A program made the position numbers and the translations under genes. A stretch of DNA of 64,000 bases from JAHDCJ01 sp039028895 (GTDB lineage Bacteria; Bacteroidota; Bacteroidia; Chitinophagales; Saprospiraceae): contig JBCCHF010000037.1 of assembly GCA_039028895.1 (NCBI GenBank), positions 8,053 to 72,052 of the forward strand, read 5' to 3'. Shown here piece after piece: positions 9,062 to 16,175 of this stretch. Numbering within the stretch: the first letter of the stretch is position 1; each line of letters starts with the position of its first letter. The notes below the pieces were generated by a model. It ran no database searches and had not been told where the DNA came from. It saw nothing but the letters and a program-made list of their open reading frames with translations.

Positions 9062-11017
9062 TTATCCTAAAAATGAATCATTCGCTATGGGTACTACAAG
9101 CTTGACGAGTTTCGTTCCCCAATCGAGTGGTACTTCTTCTTCATCAGGGCTGCTAAGGTCGAAGCCTTTGGTCTGAGAACCTGATCGCATACCGGATTGC
9201 TCAAACATATCTACAGAAAAGTGCGAATTGGAATAAATACACTTGACCGTCATCACCAATTCCTTTTTATTCATTTGCACATCAAGGGCATCGAGATGGA
9301 ACGGGATACTTGAGCCATCGAGGGCAAATACAAAGTCATCTTTTTCAAGAGGGGTGATCCGTTGAGACATCAGCCTGAGGTCTATCGCAAAGTCATCTGA
9401 AAGGTAAAGGCCTGCCATCTCAATCTTATGCCTGCCTTTATTGGTGAATTTGATTTCACAATTACCAGACTTCACTTTCCCCTGGCGGGTTGGTCGGTTA
9501 AAATCAAGTGTATACATACCATCCTTCAAAGGAATCTCTTTGTCTCCCTGGGTAACCGTGACTTCAATGATATCATCATTAAAAATCTTTGGACTTTCGT
9601 TCTCAAGATCGCGTGTATACTGCCATGATGAGTACTTTTTAACATTTTCGATGATCTTATTCATGGATTCATCAGAGTAGCCTGAGAATGAATACCCGAG
9701 TTTTTCTCCTTTGTTTGCTGTATACAATTCGAAGCTGCCATCTACCGCATGAATCTCAAGATGAATAGAGTCAGGTACAGCTACATCAAAAATGTTAAAC
9801 CCAACCAGGGTCTCCTTTTTTGAAGTGTAGTAGTCCTGCCCTTTCTTAGCACCATCACTTTCTCCATGAAAACTGATGTAAGTTGGTTTGGAAATCAGGT
9901 TGGCAATAAATCCCTGGTAGCCGCCAAGATCTGCTTTCGAATAATTGGCGTAAGCCTCCATTTCAAGGACACTATGCCCCGGGAAAACCTCTTTGATCTC
10001 AGCAGTACACGTTTCAGAATCAGACAGATTAACAATGATAGATTGTCCGGTCTCGGAAGTTGGTTTTACACCGTGAATGGCACCAAGATCAATCGACCAT
10101 TCACTGAGTTCACGCTGGTAAACGATAGATCCGAATACTTGTTTGTCCATTGCTGCACCAAACAGGAAAGATCGGAATGTTCGGTTTCCGGCAGAAGGGA
10201 AAGTGTATAATCTTGGTGTTTGTTTTCCTCTAAGATTATTCATGATCCGGCTATGCAAATTATAGTAACTCACATCTCCCCTGGCCTGAGACATTACATC
10301 GAGAAAGGCATGGGTAAACAGACTTTTACCATTTACGATATAAGCTGGCTCGTATGCCGAACAAGCAGAAATTGCCGTGTGAGGCGCCTGTGGAAGTTTG
10401 TCATTTACATCGCTTAACGCGGAAAACTCATCCTTCTCAAATTTGTCGGAAAACAGGAACTTACTCCAGTTACGAGCAGGTGCAGTAAAGAGTGATTTGG
10501 ACTCGACGTTTTCCAGCATTTTTACATTTTGCTCATTATCAAGTTCAACTGCACGGGTGTTATCACCTGAATGGCAACAATCAAAAAGCATAACGATCTC
10601 GCAATTGGCCTTGTCATACACCTCCTTTATCAGGAATCGCTGCTCCTTATCTGCGATTGGGTAAACTCCATGATGAAAAGCATCATAGCAGATTAGTGAT
10701 TGAAGTTTCTTGCTTGGTGATACATTCCACCATACTTTGTCAGCGTGTTCTTCAACGCCATGAGAGGAAAAGTAGAAAAGGAAAATATCATCCTTTCCAG
10801 CTTTTTTGCCATGTTCTCTAAAGTTATTGATCATGGCTTCACGGGTAGCCGCACTGTCCATTAATTTTTTGATATGAACTTTCGTAGAATTCGATTCAAG
10901 TGTCTGGAGGTATTTCCCCATCTTTTCAACATCATCGGCACATCCTGCCAGGGGATGGATCTTTGGGTGAGCAAAGCGGCTGATCCCGACAAGGAGAGCA
11001 TAAATATTCTTTGTCAT
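9062..11017 (-). CDS. Caspase-like (peptidase C14) protease with large beta-rich C-terminal region
   Basis: 651 aa, no signal peptide, so cytoplasmic. Residues 1 to about 265 are a caspase/metacaspase-type domain: YALLVGISRF start, catalytic His86 in FYFSSHGVEE and catalytic Cys148 in LFDCCHSGD, followed by ISACSAYEPAYIV and SLFTHAFLDVM, typical of the p10-like part. Residues about 280-651 are beta-rich and unrecognised, and could be a sensor or regulatory part. The downstream gene encodes a gasdermin-like protein, the arrangement in which caspase-like proteases cut the gasdermin C-terminus to trigger pore formation. It follows the 135-aa gene by 157 bases and lies on the same strand, consistent with one operon. 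Confidence 0.88.
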   Translation of the reverse strand: MTKNIYALLVGISRFAHPKIHPLAGCADDVEKMGKYLQTLESNSTKVHIKKLMDSAATREAMINNFREHGKKAGKDDIFLFYFSSHGVEEHADKVWWNVSPSKKLQSLICYDAFHHGVYPIADKEQRFLIKEVYDKANCEIVMLFDCCHSGDNTRAVELDNEQNVKMLENVESKSLFTAPARNWSKFLFSDKFEKDEFSALSDVNDKLPQAPHTAISACSAYEPAYIVNGKSLFTHAFLDVMSQARGDVSYYNLHSRIMNNLRGKQTPRLYTFPSAGNRTFRSFLFGAAMDKQVFGSIVYQRELSEWSIDLGAIHGVKPTSETGQSIIVNLSDSETCTAEIKEVFPGHSVLEMEAYANYSKADLGGYQGFIANLISKPTYISFHGESDGAKKGQDYYTSKKETLVGFNIFDVAVPDSIHLEIHAVDGSFELYTANKGEKLGYSFSGYSDESMNKIIENVKKYSSWQYTRDLENESPKIFNDDIIEVTVTQGDKEIPLKDGMYTLDFNRPTRQGKVKSGNCEIKFTNKGRHKIEMAGLYLSDDFAIDLRLMSQRITPLEKDDFVFALDGSSIPFHLDALDVQMNKKELVMTVKCIYSNSHFSVDMFEQSGMRSGSQTKGFDLSSPDEEEVPLDWGTKLVKLVVPIANDSFLG

Positions 11018-11174
11018 TTAAAGGGGTATTAAAGCCGCCCCTCCCCAAATGCAAGCAGGAGGGTCAGCTGTTTAGAAATCATTAACTGGTTGGCCATCAA
11101 ATGGCCTTTCAAACAAGGGGTTTGCCTGGACTTCTTTTTGATCGATCAAGGTAAATCCAAAACAAACATCAGGG

Positions 11175-11582
11175 TTAGTGCCTGGTTACTTCCAGCACAC
11201 CTCTATTGCTTTTCAATTCGACTCTGCGATTATCAATAGAATGCATTTGCATAGTAAGTCCATTGCGAATATCACCTTCGCCAATAATGAAAAACCAGCG
11301 GGTTGACCCACCCTGCATACCAGTGCTTTTAATATCCAGCGAGATACCGGCTGTACTATCGGTGTCTGCTGTTGTCGTCCAAGCAGTTAGTGAATTTGCA
11401 GCTGCTGACCTTCTAAATAGTTGGCCACCAATAACTTCCATAAACATGGAGCTACCATTAATTGGGATTGCGTCGAATGCAACGCCGTTATTCTTGACGA
11501 TAAGATCTTTATTGCCGTTAGCAAGTTCAATAGTAACATTGGTAACGTCTAATGGCTGAGTATTTACTGCCCATTCTGCCAT
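11175..11582 (-). CDS. Unknown 135-aa beta-rich protein in the gasdermin operon
   Basis: No family recognised. The protein lacks a signal peptide and membrane segment. It is rich in Asn, Thr and Gly with alternating hydrophobic residues (VTIELANGNKDLIVKNNGV; later TRWFFIIGEGDIRNGL), suggesting a small all-beta sandwich. There are no cysteines and no obvious catalytic residues. It sits 55 bases after the pentein gene and 157 bases before the caspase gene on the same strand, so it probably belongs to the operon as a sensor, adaptor or second effector. I considered aegerolysin because of the size but the family motifs are absent. Confidence 0.7.
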   Translation of the reverse strand: MAEWAVNTQPLDVTNVTIELANGNKDLIVKNNGVAFDAIPINGSSMFMEVIGGQLFRRSAAANSLTAWTTTADTDSTAGISLDIKSTGMQGGSTRWFFIIGEGDIRNGLTMQMHSIDNRRVELKSNRGVLEVTRH

Positions 11583-11637
11583 AATATTAGGTTTTAATAG
11601 GTTAAAGAAATATGTGATTTTCTAGTTTAGTCTGTTT

Positions 11638-12894
11638 TTATCTTTCAAGGTCTTTACTGATACAGTGTACTGCACCAAACTGACTGCTAAGATCATTGAA
11701 ATCTGTAAGTGGCACCGGGTCAAAACCAAGGTCCTTCCAGATTTTTTGGTTCTCCTGGTCATATTCCCGCAACGCCGGAAATTTGTCGCTGCCGTATTGG
11801 GGTAACCATACTTTCTTGCCATGTTCTTCATCTATTTGAACTAGGCAGTTATTATAGTAGGCATGATAGTCGAAAATAGTCCCATCATCCCCTTTAACTT
11901 TAGGCATAGGGTTTCTAACGACTTTGAAGCCTAATTCCTCCAGATTGGCAGCTGTCTTGGTATATTGACTGGCCAACGCCCTGGCTGTAAATTCGTCAAC
12001 TGGTTCGAGAGAAACCGGATTAGCAACCAAAACGACTTGTTTGCCATCATCATCTTTTCCGGCAATGGAAACATACAGATCAATATGTTCAATTGGCTGA
12101 TCAAATCCTTTTTTCTGGTGAAGACTCTTCCTGGATTGTTGGTACGGATCGTAAATCAAGTCACCGAACTCATTATATTTTTCACTTGAGATCAGGATCA
12201 TCTTTCTATCCGAGTCCAAGTGCTTTTTGTAGGCTTCAAATGTGAGTTTTACGGCATCTTCTAATTCTAGATTATGCTCTTGCTTGAGCTTATTCATGGT
12301 TTGTCTGAAATCCGCTTTTCCAATAAAGAAGAAATCATCACCTGTCAACGTGTTTCCGCCATGAAAGCTAATTGGGGTTTTGTGGGTATTGATACCGTCA
12401 AAGTCGCTCAGGTCGGTTGCAAATTTATCGCCATCTCCAATATCGAAAAATCTTTCCGGCTGGACGAGGTGGACTCCATTCTCCCTTTTGTTAAGGTCGT
12501 TTACAACCTGAAAAGGATCTTGCGCCCAAACGGAGAACTCTCTAACGACCCCTGTTAACAGCATTACTTTAGGCTCAGCTACTCCCCTTCCAAGAAAGCT
12601 TGCCCGATCAGAAGCGTAGGCATAAGATACAGTTTCATCTTTCAGTATTTGCTCAAGATCTTTCTTGATTCTTTCATCTTCGTGTACCCAGATTGAGAGT
12701 TTGGTATATTTTGGAAGTTTTTGGATTAAATCCCGAAAAACGCGTTTGTAGACCGTTACTTCCGGATTGTATTTTGGATAGCTATATAAGATATGTTTAA
12801 GAGGCCCATAGGCTGAGGAAACCAGCGAGGGTTTGATCAGAGGGGTGCTTAATAATGCCGCTACAGCTGCGCTATTTTCCGAGGTGTTACTCAT
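11638..12894 (-). CDS. Pentein-superfamily (peptidylarginine/agmatine deiminase-like) enzyme
   Basis: 418 aa, no signal peptide. The catalytic set of guanidine-modifying enzymes is in the right order: Asp126 in SVWAQDPF, GGN at 179-181, His270 and Asp272 in IEHIDLYVSI, and Cys411 in GAVHCISKD. The HxD and VHC motifs resemble protein-arginine deiminases more than arginine deiminases of the ADI pathway. The expected chemistry is hydrolysis of a guanidino group (arginine to citrulline, agmatine, or a related compound). Its place 21 bases after the 259-aa gene and upstream of the caspase and gasdermin genes suggests a role in the same system, perhaps modifying a protein or a toxin-like target. 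The substrate is inferred, not shown. Confidence 0.78.
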   Translation of the reverse strand: MSNTSENSAAVAALLSTPLIKPSLVSSAYGPLKHILYSYPKYNPEVTVYKRVFRDLIQKLPKYTKLSIWVHEDERIKKDLEQILKDETVSYAYASDRASFLGRGVAEPKVMLLTGVVREFSVWAQDPFQVVNDLNKRENGVHLVQPERFFDIGDGDKFATDLSDFDGINTHKTPISFHGGNTLTGDDFFFIGKADFRQTMNKLKQEHNLELEDAVKLTFEAYKKHLDSDRKMILISSEKYNEFGDLIYDPYQQSRKSLHQKKGFDQPIEHIDLYVSIAGKDDDGKQVVLVANPVSLEPVDEFTARALASQYTKTAANLEELGFKVVRNPMPKVKGDDGTIFDYHAYYNNCLVQIDEEHGKKVWLPQYGSDKFPALREYDQENQKIWKDLGFDPVPLTDFNDLSSQFGAVHCISKDLER

Positions 12895-12915
12895 TATAAG
12901 GGGTGTTATGGCAAG

Positions 12916-13695
12916 TTAGTTTTCTCGGTTGCCAGTAGTTAATAATTCAATCTCGAATTTCAGATATTCTTCATCAAAGTTGATTTTTAGGTCATCCGAT
13001 ATTGTTGAGGTTCCGAAAAATCCTTCAAACAAAGGCAGGATGTCAAGTTTTTTATTTAGAAAATGTCGTTTGAGATCATCTACAAACTTCATTCTTGCGC
13101 TTCTTACCTGTTCTGACCACCCGGAGTTGAGGTTACCAGGAAAGCTGACTACACTTTTACAAAAGTCACCATCTTCTAATAATCTCCTGGTTTCTGCTAG
13201 CAGTTGTCCACGTTTTTCAGCATTCCGGGGCATTTCCACAAGGAAAATCATTACACCAAGTTGTCCGGAAGGTACAATACTTTTGTTGATCACCCTGTAT
13301 TCGTTCTTGAGCTGCCTTGTATTGCCAAAAGCCAAATCGACAAAGGCCCACTGTCCCAAATCATCTGTAGCAGGGAATAATTGAGGTTTTCCACCGTTAA
13401 GTGTCCAGTGACATCCCAACAAGATTTTATCCTTTTCAGTATTAAATAATTCAGGATAAAAGCAAATACTTTCTTTGGTCAGGGTCAGATCCCGCACCAC
13501 GAGGTTCCAGGGCATTGCTGCCTTTTGGAAACGGCATTGAGGCATTTTCAGTTTTGATGAAATAGCCTCCAGCATTTCCAGGTTGGATATACTCGGTAAC
13601 GATATCTCTTTTTTATACTTTCGGATTTTCCATTTCGCCTTTGCGGAAAATGTAATTCCGGCTCGCTTTTCGGAGCCCCAGTTCAAAAGTGCCAT
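12916..13695 (-). CDS. Unknown 259-aa protein, first gene of the gasdermin operon
   Basis: I do not recognise this protein. It is cytoplasmic by appearance: no signal peptide or membrane helix, basic N-terminal stretch (AKAKWKIRKYKKEI), then mixed alpha/beta sequence with a strand-like VPSGQLGVMIFLVEMPRN and a helical MKFVDDLKRHFLNKK near the C-terminus. It is followed after 21 bases by the pentein gene, so the two are almost certainly co-transcribed. A 6-bp hairpin (TTCGTT/AACGAA, 13700-13715) lies just ahead of the start codon. As the leading gene it could be the sensor or adaptor of the system, but that is inference from position alone. Confidence 0.7.
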   Translation of the reverse strand: MALLNWGSEKRAGITFSAKAKWKIRKYKKEISLPSISNLEMLEAISSKLKMPQCRFQKAAMPWNLVVRDLTLTKESICFYPELFNTEKDKILLGCHWTLNGGKPQLFPATDDLGQWAFVDLAFGNTRQLKNEYRVINKSIVPSGQLGVMIFLVEMPRNAEKRGQLLAETRRLLEDGDFCKSVVSFPGNLNSGWSEQVRSARMKFVDDLKRHFLNKKLDILPLFEGFFGTSTISDDLKINFDEEYLKFEIELLTTGNREN

Positions 13696-13971
13696 AACAT
13701 TCGTTTTGCAACGAAAGCAAGCTTTTCTGGCGTTTTATTTCTGCTATTAGCAGCAGCAGTTGGTTAGGAGATGTGAAACTTAGGTTTATTTTCAGTAATT
13801 AATATAAATACAATTTCAAGAAAATTAAAACCTTATATCCAGTATCTCATGGTTCAATGCCATTGTGGCAAGAAGGATTTCCTGTAATGCCTTAAGCTTT
13901 CGTTTTTAGTTTAGCTGTTTCTAAGTTTCTTTAAGTATATCATTTTAGGTTTATGTTGGTCTCCTCACGAC

Positions 13972-14643
13972 TCAAATCCTGATTTTTTGCCATTTATTTC
14001 TTTCTGAAAAATAGCTTGGTACATTTTCGTCTGCCACAAGTCTTAGCTCGAGATTATGATCTTCTCTTGCTATTTTCCAATTGAGTTTCATCAAAATGAG
14101 CCTTTTCATTTTTTTCAAAATTATTTCCATGATTCCTGATATGCAGATCGATCGCTTGGCGATAAAAATAAATGTGGCATTACGGTTAACCCGGTCTTTA
14201 TGGATCAGGACTGAATGCCTGGTCGAGCTATAAAGCTTTGCCAAACCTTTCGAACATGTTCCGAATAATAGGAATTGACGACTGTTTTTTTTAAGCGTGA
14301 GTGACATTAGGAACCAGATGGCCAGGTTGACTCTTGTCTTACACTTATGTTCAGGATCAATCCAGAAGCAACACAATTCAGAGAATAAGCCCGGCTTCTT
14401 TATCTGACTGGAAACTTTTGCTCTTTTTTCAGCGCTTGCGAAAAATTCAACTGTCCTGAAGTTTTGGTCTGTCCCGAGAACAAAACCTCCAACTTGTTTC
14501 CCGTTAAGGATAAAGGCAAAAACCTGGTTATTTTGAAGGTATTCCATTGGTACCTCCAGTTTGGCATTTCCAAAGTAACTGGTCTGAAACTGTTCCAATT
14601 CCTCCTGAGCCTTTAGAATTTTAATTTTTGGCAGTGCTGACAT
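13972..14643 (-). CDS. Putative GNAT-fold acyltransferase-like protein
   Basis: 223 aa, no signal peptide. The order of a strand pair with hydrophobic core (QVFAFILNGKQVGGFVLG), a central ELCCFWIDPEHK strand and loop, a long helix (LAIWFLMSLTLKK) and a further strand FLLFGTC followed by a helix KGLAKLY is the layout of GNAT N-acyltransferases. The usual Q/RxxGxG/A acetyl-CoA loop is not clear, so activity is uncertain. The C-terminal 70 residues are basic. It lies 276 bases upstream of the gasdermin operon on the same strand and could be its first gene or a separate unit. A GC-rich hairpin (14672-14699) lies in its 5' leader. Confidence 0.5.
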   Translation of the reverse strand: MSALPKIKILKAQEELEQFQTSYFGNAKLEVPMEYLQNNQVFAFILNGKQVGGFVLGTDQNFRTVEFFASAEKRAKVSSQIKKPGLFSELCCFWIDPEHKCKTRVNLAIWFLMSLTLKKNSRQFLLFGTCSKGLAKLYSSTRHSVLIHKDRVNRNATFIFIAKRSICISGIMEIILKKMKRLILMKLNWKIAREDHNLELRLVADENVPSYFSERNKWQKIRI

Positions 14644-14671
14644 GTCCGATTCTTTTTTTGGGGTTAAATGA

Positions 14672-14699
14672 TCCCCCCGGAGATTGCGAGCCGGGGGGA
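14672..14699. repeat. GC-rich hairpin upstream of the GNAT-like gene
   Basis: A perfect 9-bp stem TCCCCCCGG (14672-14680) with CCGGGGGGA (14691-14699) and a 10-base loop. It lies 43 bases after the 140-aa secreted protein gene and 29 bases ahead of the GNAT-like start. No T-run follows on the minus strand; it may be a weak terminator or a structured leader. Confidence 0.6.
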
Positions 14700-14741
14700 A
14701 TCCTCAGACTAATAAGAGAAAGCAAAATATTGTCTCATCGC

Positions 14742-15164
14742 TTATTTGAGGGAAACGCTGGCACTGCCATCCTCTAGCAGCGCCTTACGATTAGTGAACG
14801 TTTCCTCGAATTCGATTTGGTTTTCGTAAATAATAAAGTCAGTAATTGTTTCTGAATTTGGTCTTTCAATGATGACCTGGTATTCCCCGGCAGGGAAATT
14901 ATTCAGTTTGATCAGTTTACAGTAACCTGCTTTTTGTTTGATCTTTTCTATAAAGTAGGTTCTGCCATTTGATTTTTTGATCTTCACTTTAGTCACCTCT
15001 TTTTCAAGGTTTGCCAGTCGGATCTCAACTGAAGGGTGTATATCTCCTGCATTCACTTTTACGATCAATCTTGAATCGCTGATCGAATAACCGCCACAGG
15101 CGAATGAGATTGACAAGACTCCAAGTAAGAGGAAAGTTGTTAAGCCAAATTTCATAATATTCAT
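14742..15164 (-). CDS. Small exported protein, possible lipoprotein, function unknown
   Basis: 140 aa. N-terminal signal (KFGLTTFLLLGVLSISFAC) ends with a lipobox-like SFAC followed by GG, so it is either lipidated at that Cys or simply exported. The mature part is a single small beta domain (RLIVKVNAGDIHPSVEIRL, later PAGEYQVIIERPNSETI), of the type seen in Bacteroidota secreted proteins with a T9SS-like propeller of strands, but without the terminal basic residues of a sorting domain. It lies in tandem with another 140-aa exported protein on the same strand. Function not recognised. Confidence 0.75.
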   Translation of the reverse strand: MNIMKFGLTTFLLLGVLSISFACGGYSISDSRLIVKVNAGDIHPSVEIRLANLEKEVTKVKIKKSNGRTYFIEKIKQKAGYCKLIKLNNFPAGEYQVIIERPNSETITDFIIYENQIEFEETFTNRKALLEDGSASVSLK

Positions 15165-15186
15165 GATTGTGGATTTTCAAGGTGCG

Positions 15187-15215
15187 GCAGCCCGGCTCTT
15201 GGGTAACCGGACCGC
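15187..15215. repeat. GC-rich imperfect hairpin in leader of the 140-aa exported protein
   Basis: Inverted GCGG (15184-15187) and CCGC (15212-15215) enclose self-pairing CCGG segments (15192-15195 and 15207-15210). It lies about 25 bases upstream of the start codon at 15164. It is weaker than the hairpins at 14672 and 15722 but in the same relative position. Confidence 0.4.
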
Positions 15216-15237
15216 CTGAATATGAATTTGTCGTTTA

Positions 15238-15660
15238 TCAGTTAAGTGCTGGGCCTCCTCCGATCTTTACTGGACCTTCATCAGGAAGGTTGATACATCT
15301 TGGGAAATGATGTCTGAGCGTTTCAACCTGATCGGTGTGCATATCTCTTACAATTACCACAAGGGTTACATTGCATAAGCATTCATTCATTGAGGCCTGG
15401 CCGGATACAAGTTTACCGGTTTGATCTACCCATGTTACCTGGTACCGGCGTGAATCAAAGACGAAGCCTTGTACCTCATCATAGACTGTTGCTATTGATC
15501 CTCCAGCAAAGCAGCTGTATTCTGCAATGGCGAGTTTCAGTGGAGCTGGTACCCTATTATTGGTATTATCAGACAGTTTTTGTGCATTTAATGCTGTACC
15601 TGAAAAAATTACTACTGCAATGGCTAAGATGACGTTTGAAAAATGTGATTTCGCTTTCAT
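15238..15660 (-). CDS. Small exported protein, function unknown
   Basis: 140 aa with a clear signal peptide (basic MKAKSHFSN, hydrophobic core, cleavage after GTALNAQ). The mature protein has four Cys (YSCFAGG, NECLCN, FPRCINL) that could form two disulfides, matching an extracytoplasmic location. A strand-rich stretch YQVTWVDQTGKLVSGQ lies between them. No family recognised. It precedes the second 140-aa exported gene by 73 bases on the same strand. Confidence 0.72.
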   Translation of the reverse strand: MKAKSHFSNVILAIAVVIFSGTALNAQKLSDNTNNRVPAPLKLAIAEYSCFAGGSIATVYDEVQGFVFDSRRYQVTWVDQTGKLVSGQASMNECLCNVTLVVIVRDMHTDQVETLRHHFPRCINLPDEGPVKIGGGPALN

Positions 15661-15721
15661 TTTTTTGAGATTTATGACCAGTGATATTTGACCGATCTGG
15701 TTAAGATTTTTTTTGATTTAG

Positions 15722-15776
15722 TAGCCTGGTTGAGTGTGGGCCGAGTACCGCCACCGGCCCTACACTCTCCCGGCTA
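15722..15776. repeat. Long GC-rich hairpin between small exported-protein genes
   Basis: Stem GAGTGTGGGCCG-type (15732-15743) pairs with CGGCCC and ACACTC (15755-15767, one bulged T), and outer TAGCC (15722-15726) pairs with GGCTA (15772-15776). It lies between the small 45-aa ORF and the exported 140-aa gene, about 60 bases ahead of the latter's start. A T-run follows on the plus strand, an A-run on the minus strand. Confidence 0.6.
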
Positions 15777-15812
15777 TTTTTGGGGATGACTCCCTGGTTA
15801 CAAGTTTCTTTT

Positions 15813-15950
15813 TTAATCCCTCATCAAAGGTTCGTTATACCCTAGCATGGTTCTTGATTGTCTTGGGAAGTTGATCGCTTCCGGTGCAGGGGGCTTCGAG
15901 TTATCAGAGTTTTTTACTTTATGGGTGCGATTTTTATTGTCAGTTTTCAT
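15813..15950 (-). CDS. Possible 45-aa peptide, unknown
   Basis: A short ORF from ATG 15950 (a longer frame exists from 16037 but its added part is low-complexity Thr/Lys). The peptide is Lys/Asn rich at the start, then SKPPAPEAINFPRQS, and ends LMRD. It has no hydrophobic segment. It lies on the same strand and directly ahead of the two small exported proteins, with a hairpin after it. It may be a real small gene or chance; no homolog recalled. Confidence 0.35.
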   Translation of the reverse strand: MKTDNKNRTHKVKNSDNSKPPAPEAINFPRQSRTMLGYNEPLMRD

Positions 15951-16175
15951 GGTGATTATTTTTGTAGGGGGTGATTGTTTTGTTTTCAATTTTTTGAATG
16001 TTGTTGTTTGTTGACTCCAAGATGCAGGTGTTTTCACGGGTACTCAAACCAATAAAACCTATAATGTAAAATCCAAGATAGGTTTGGAATAAACACAAAT
16101 ACTCTTATATTTATTGATTACTAGCACTTTACACACGAAAAACCCTTACAAAAAGGAATAATTTTGTAAAATCCA

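Noticed and set aside
11175..11582. Aegerolysin-type cytolysin
   Set aside because: Length is similar but the characteristic Cys/Gly and Trp pattern of aegerolysins is absent.
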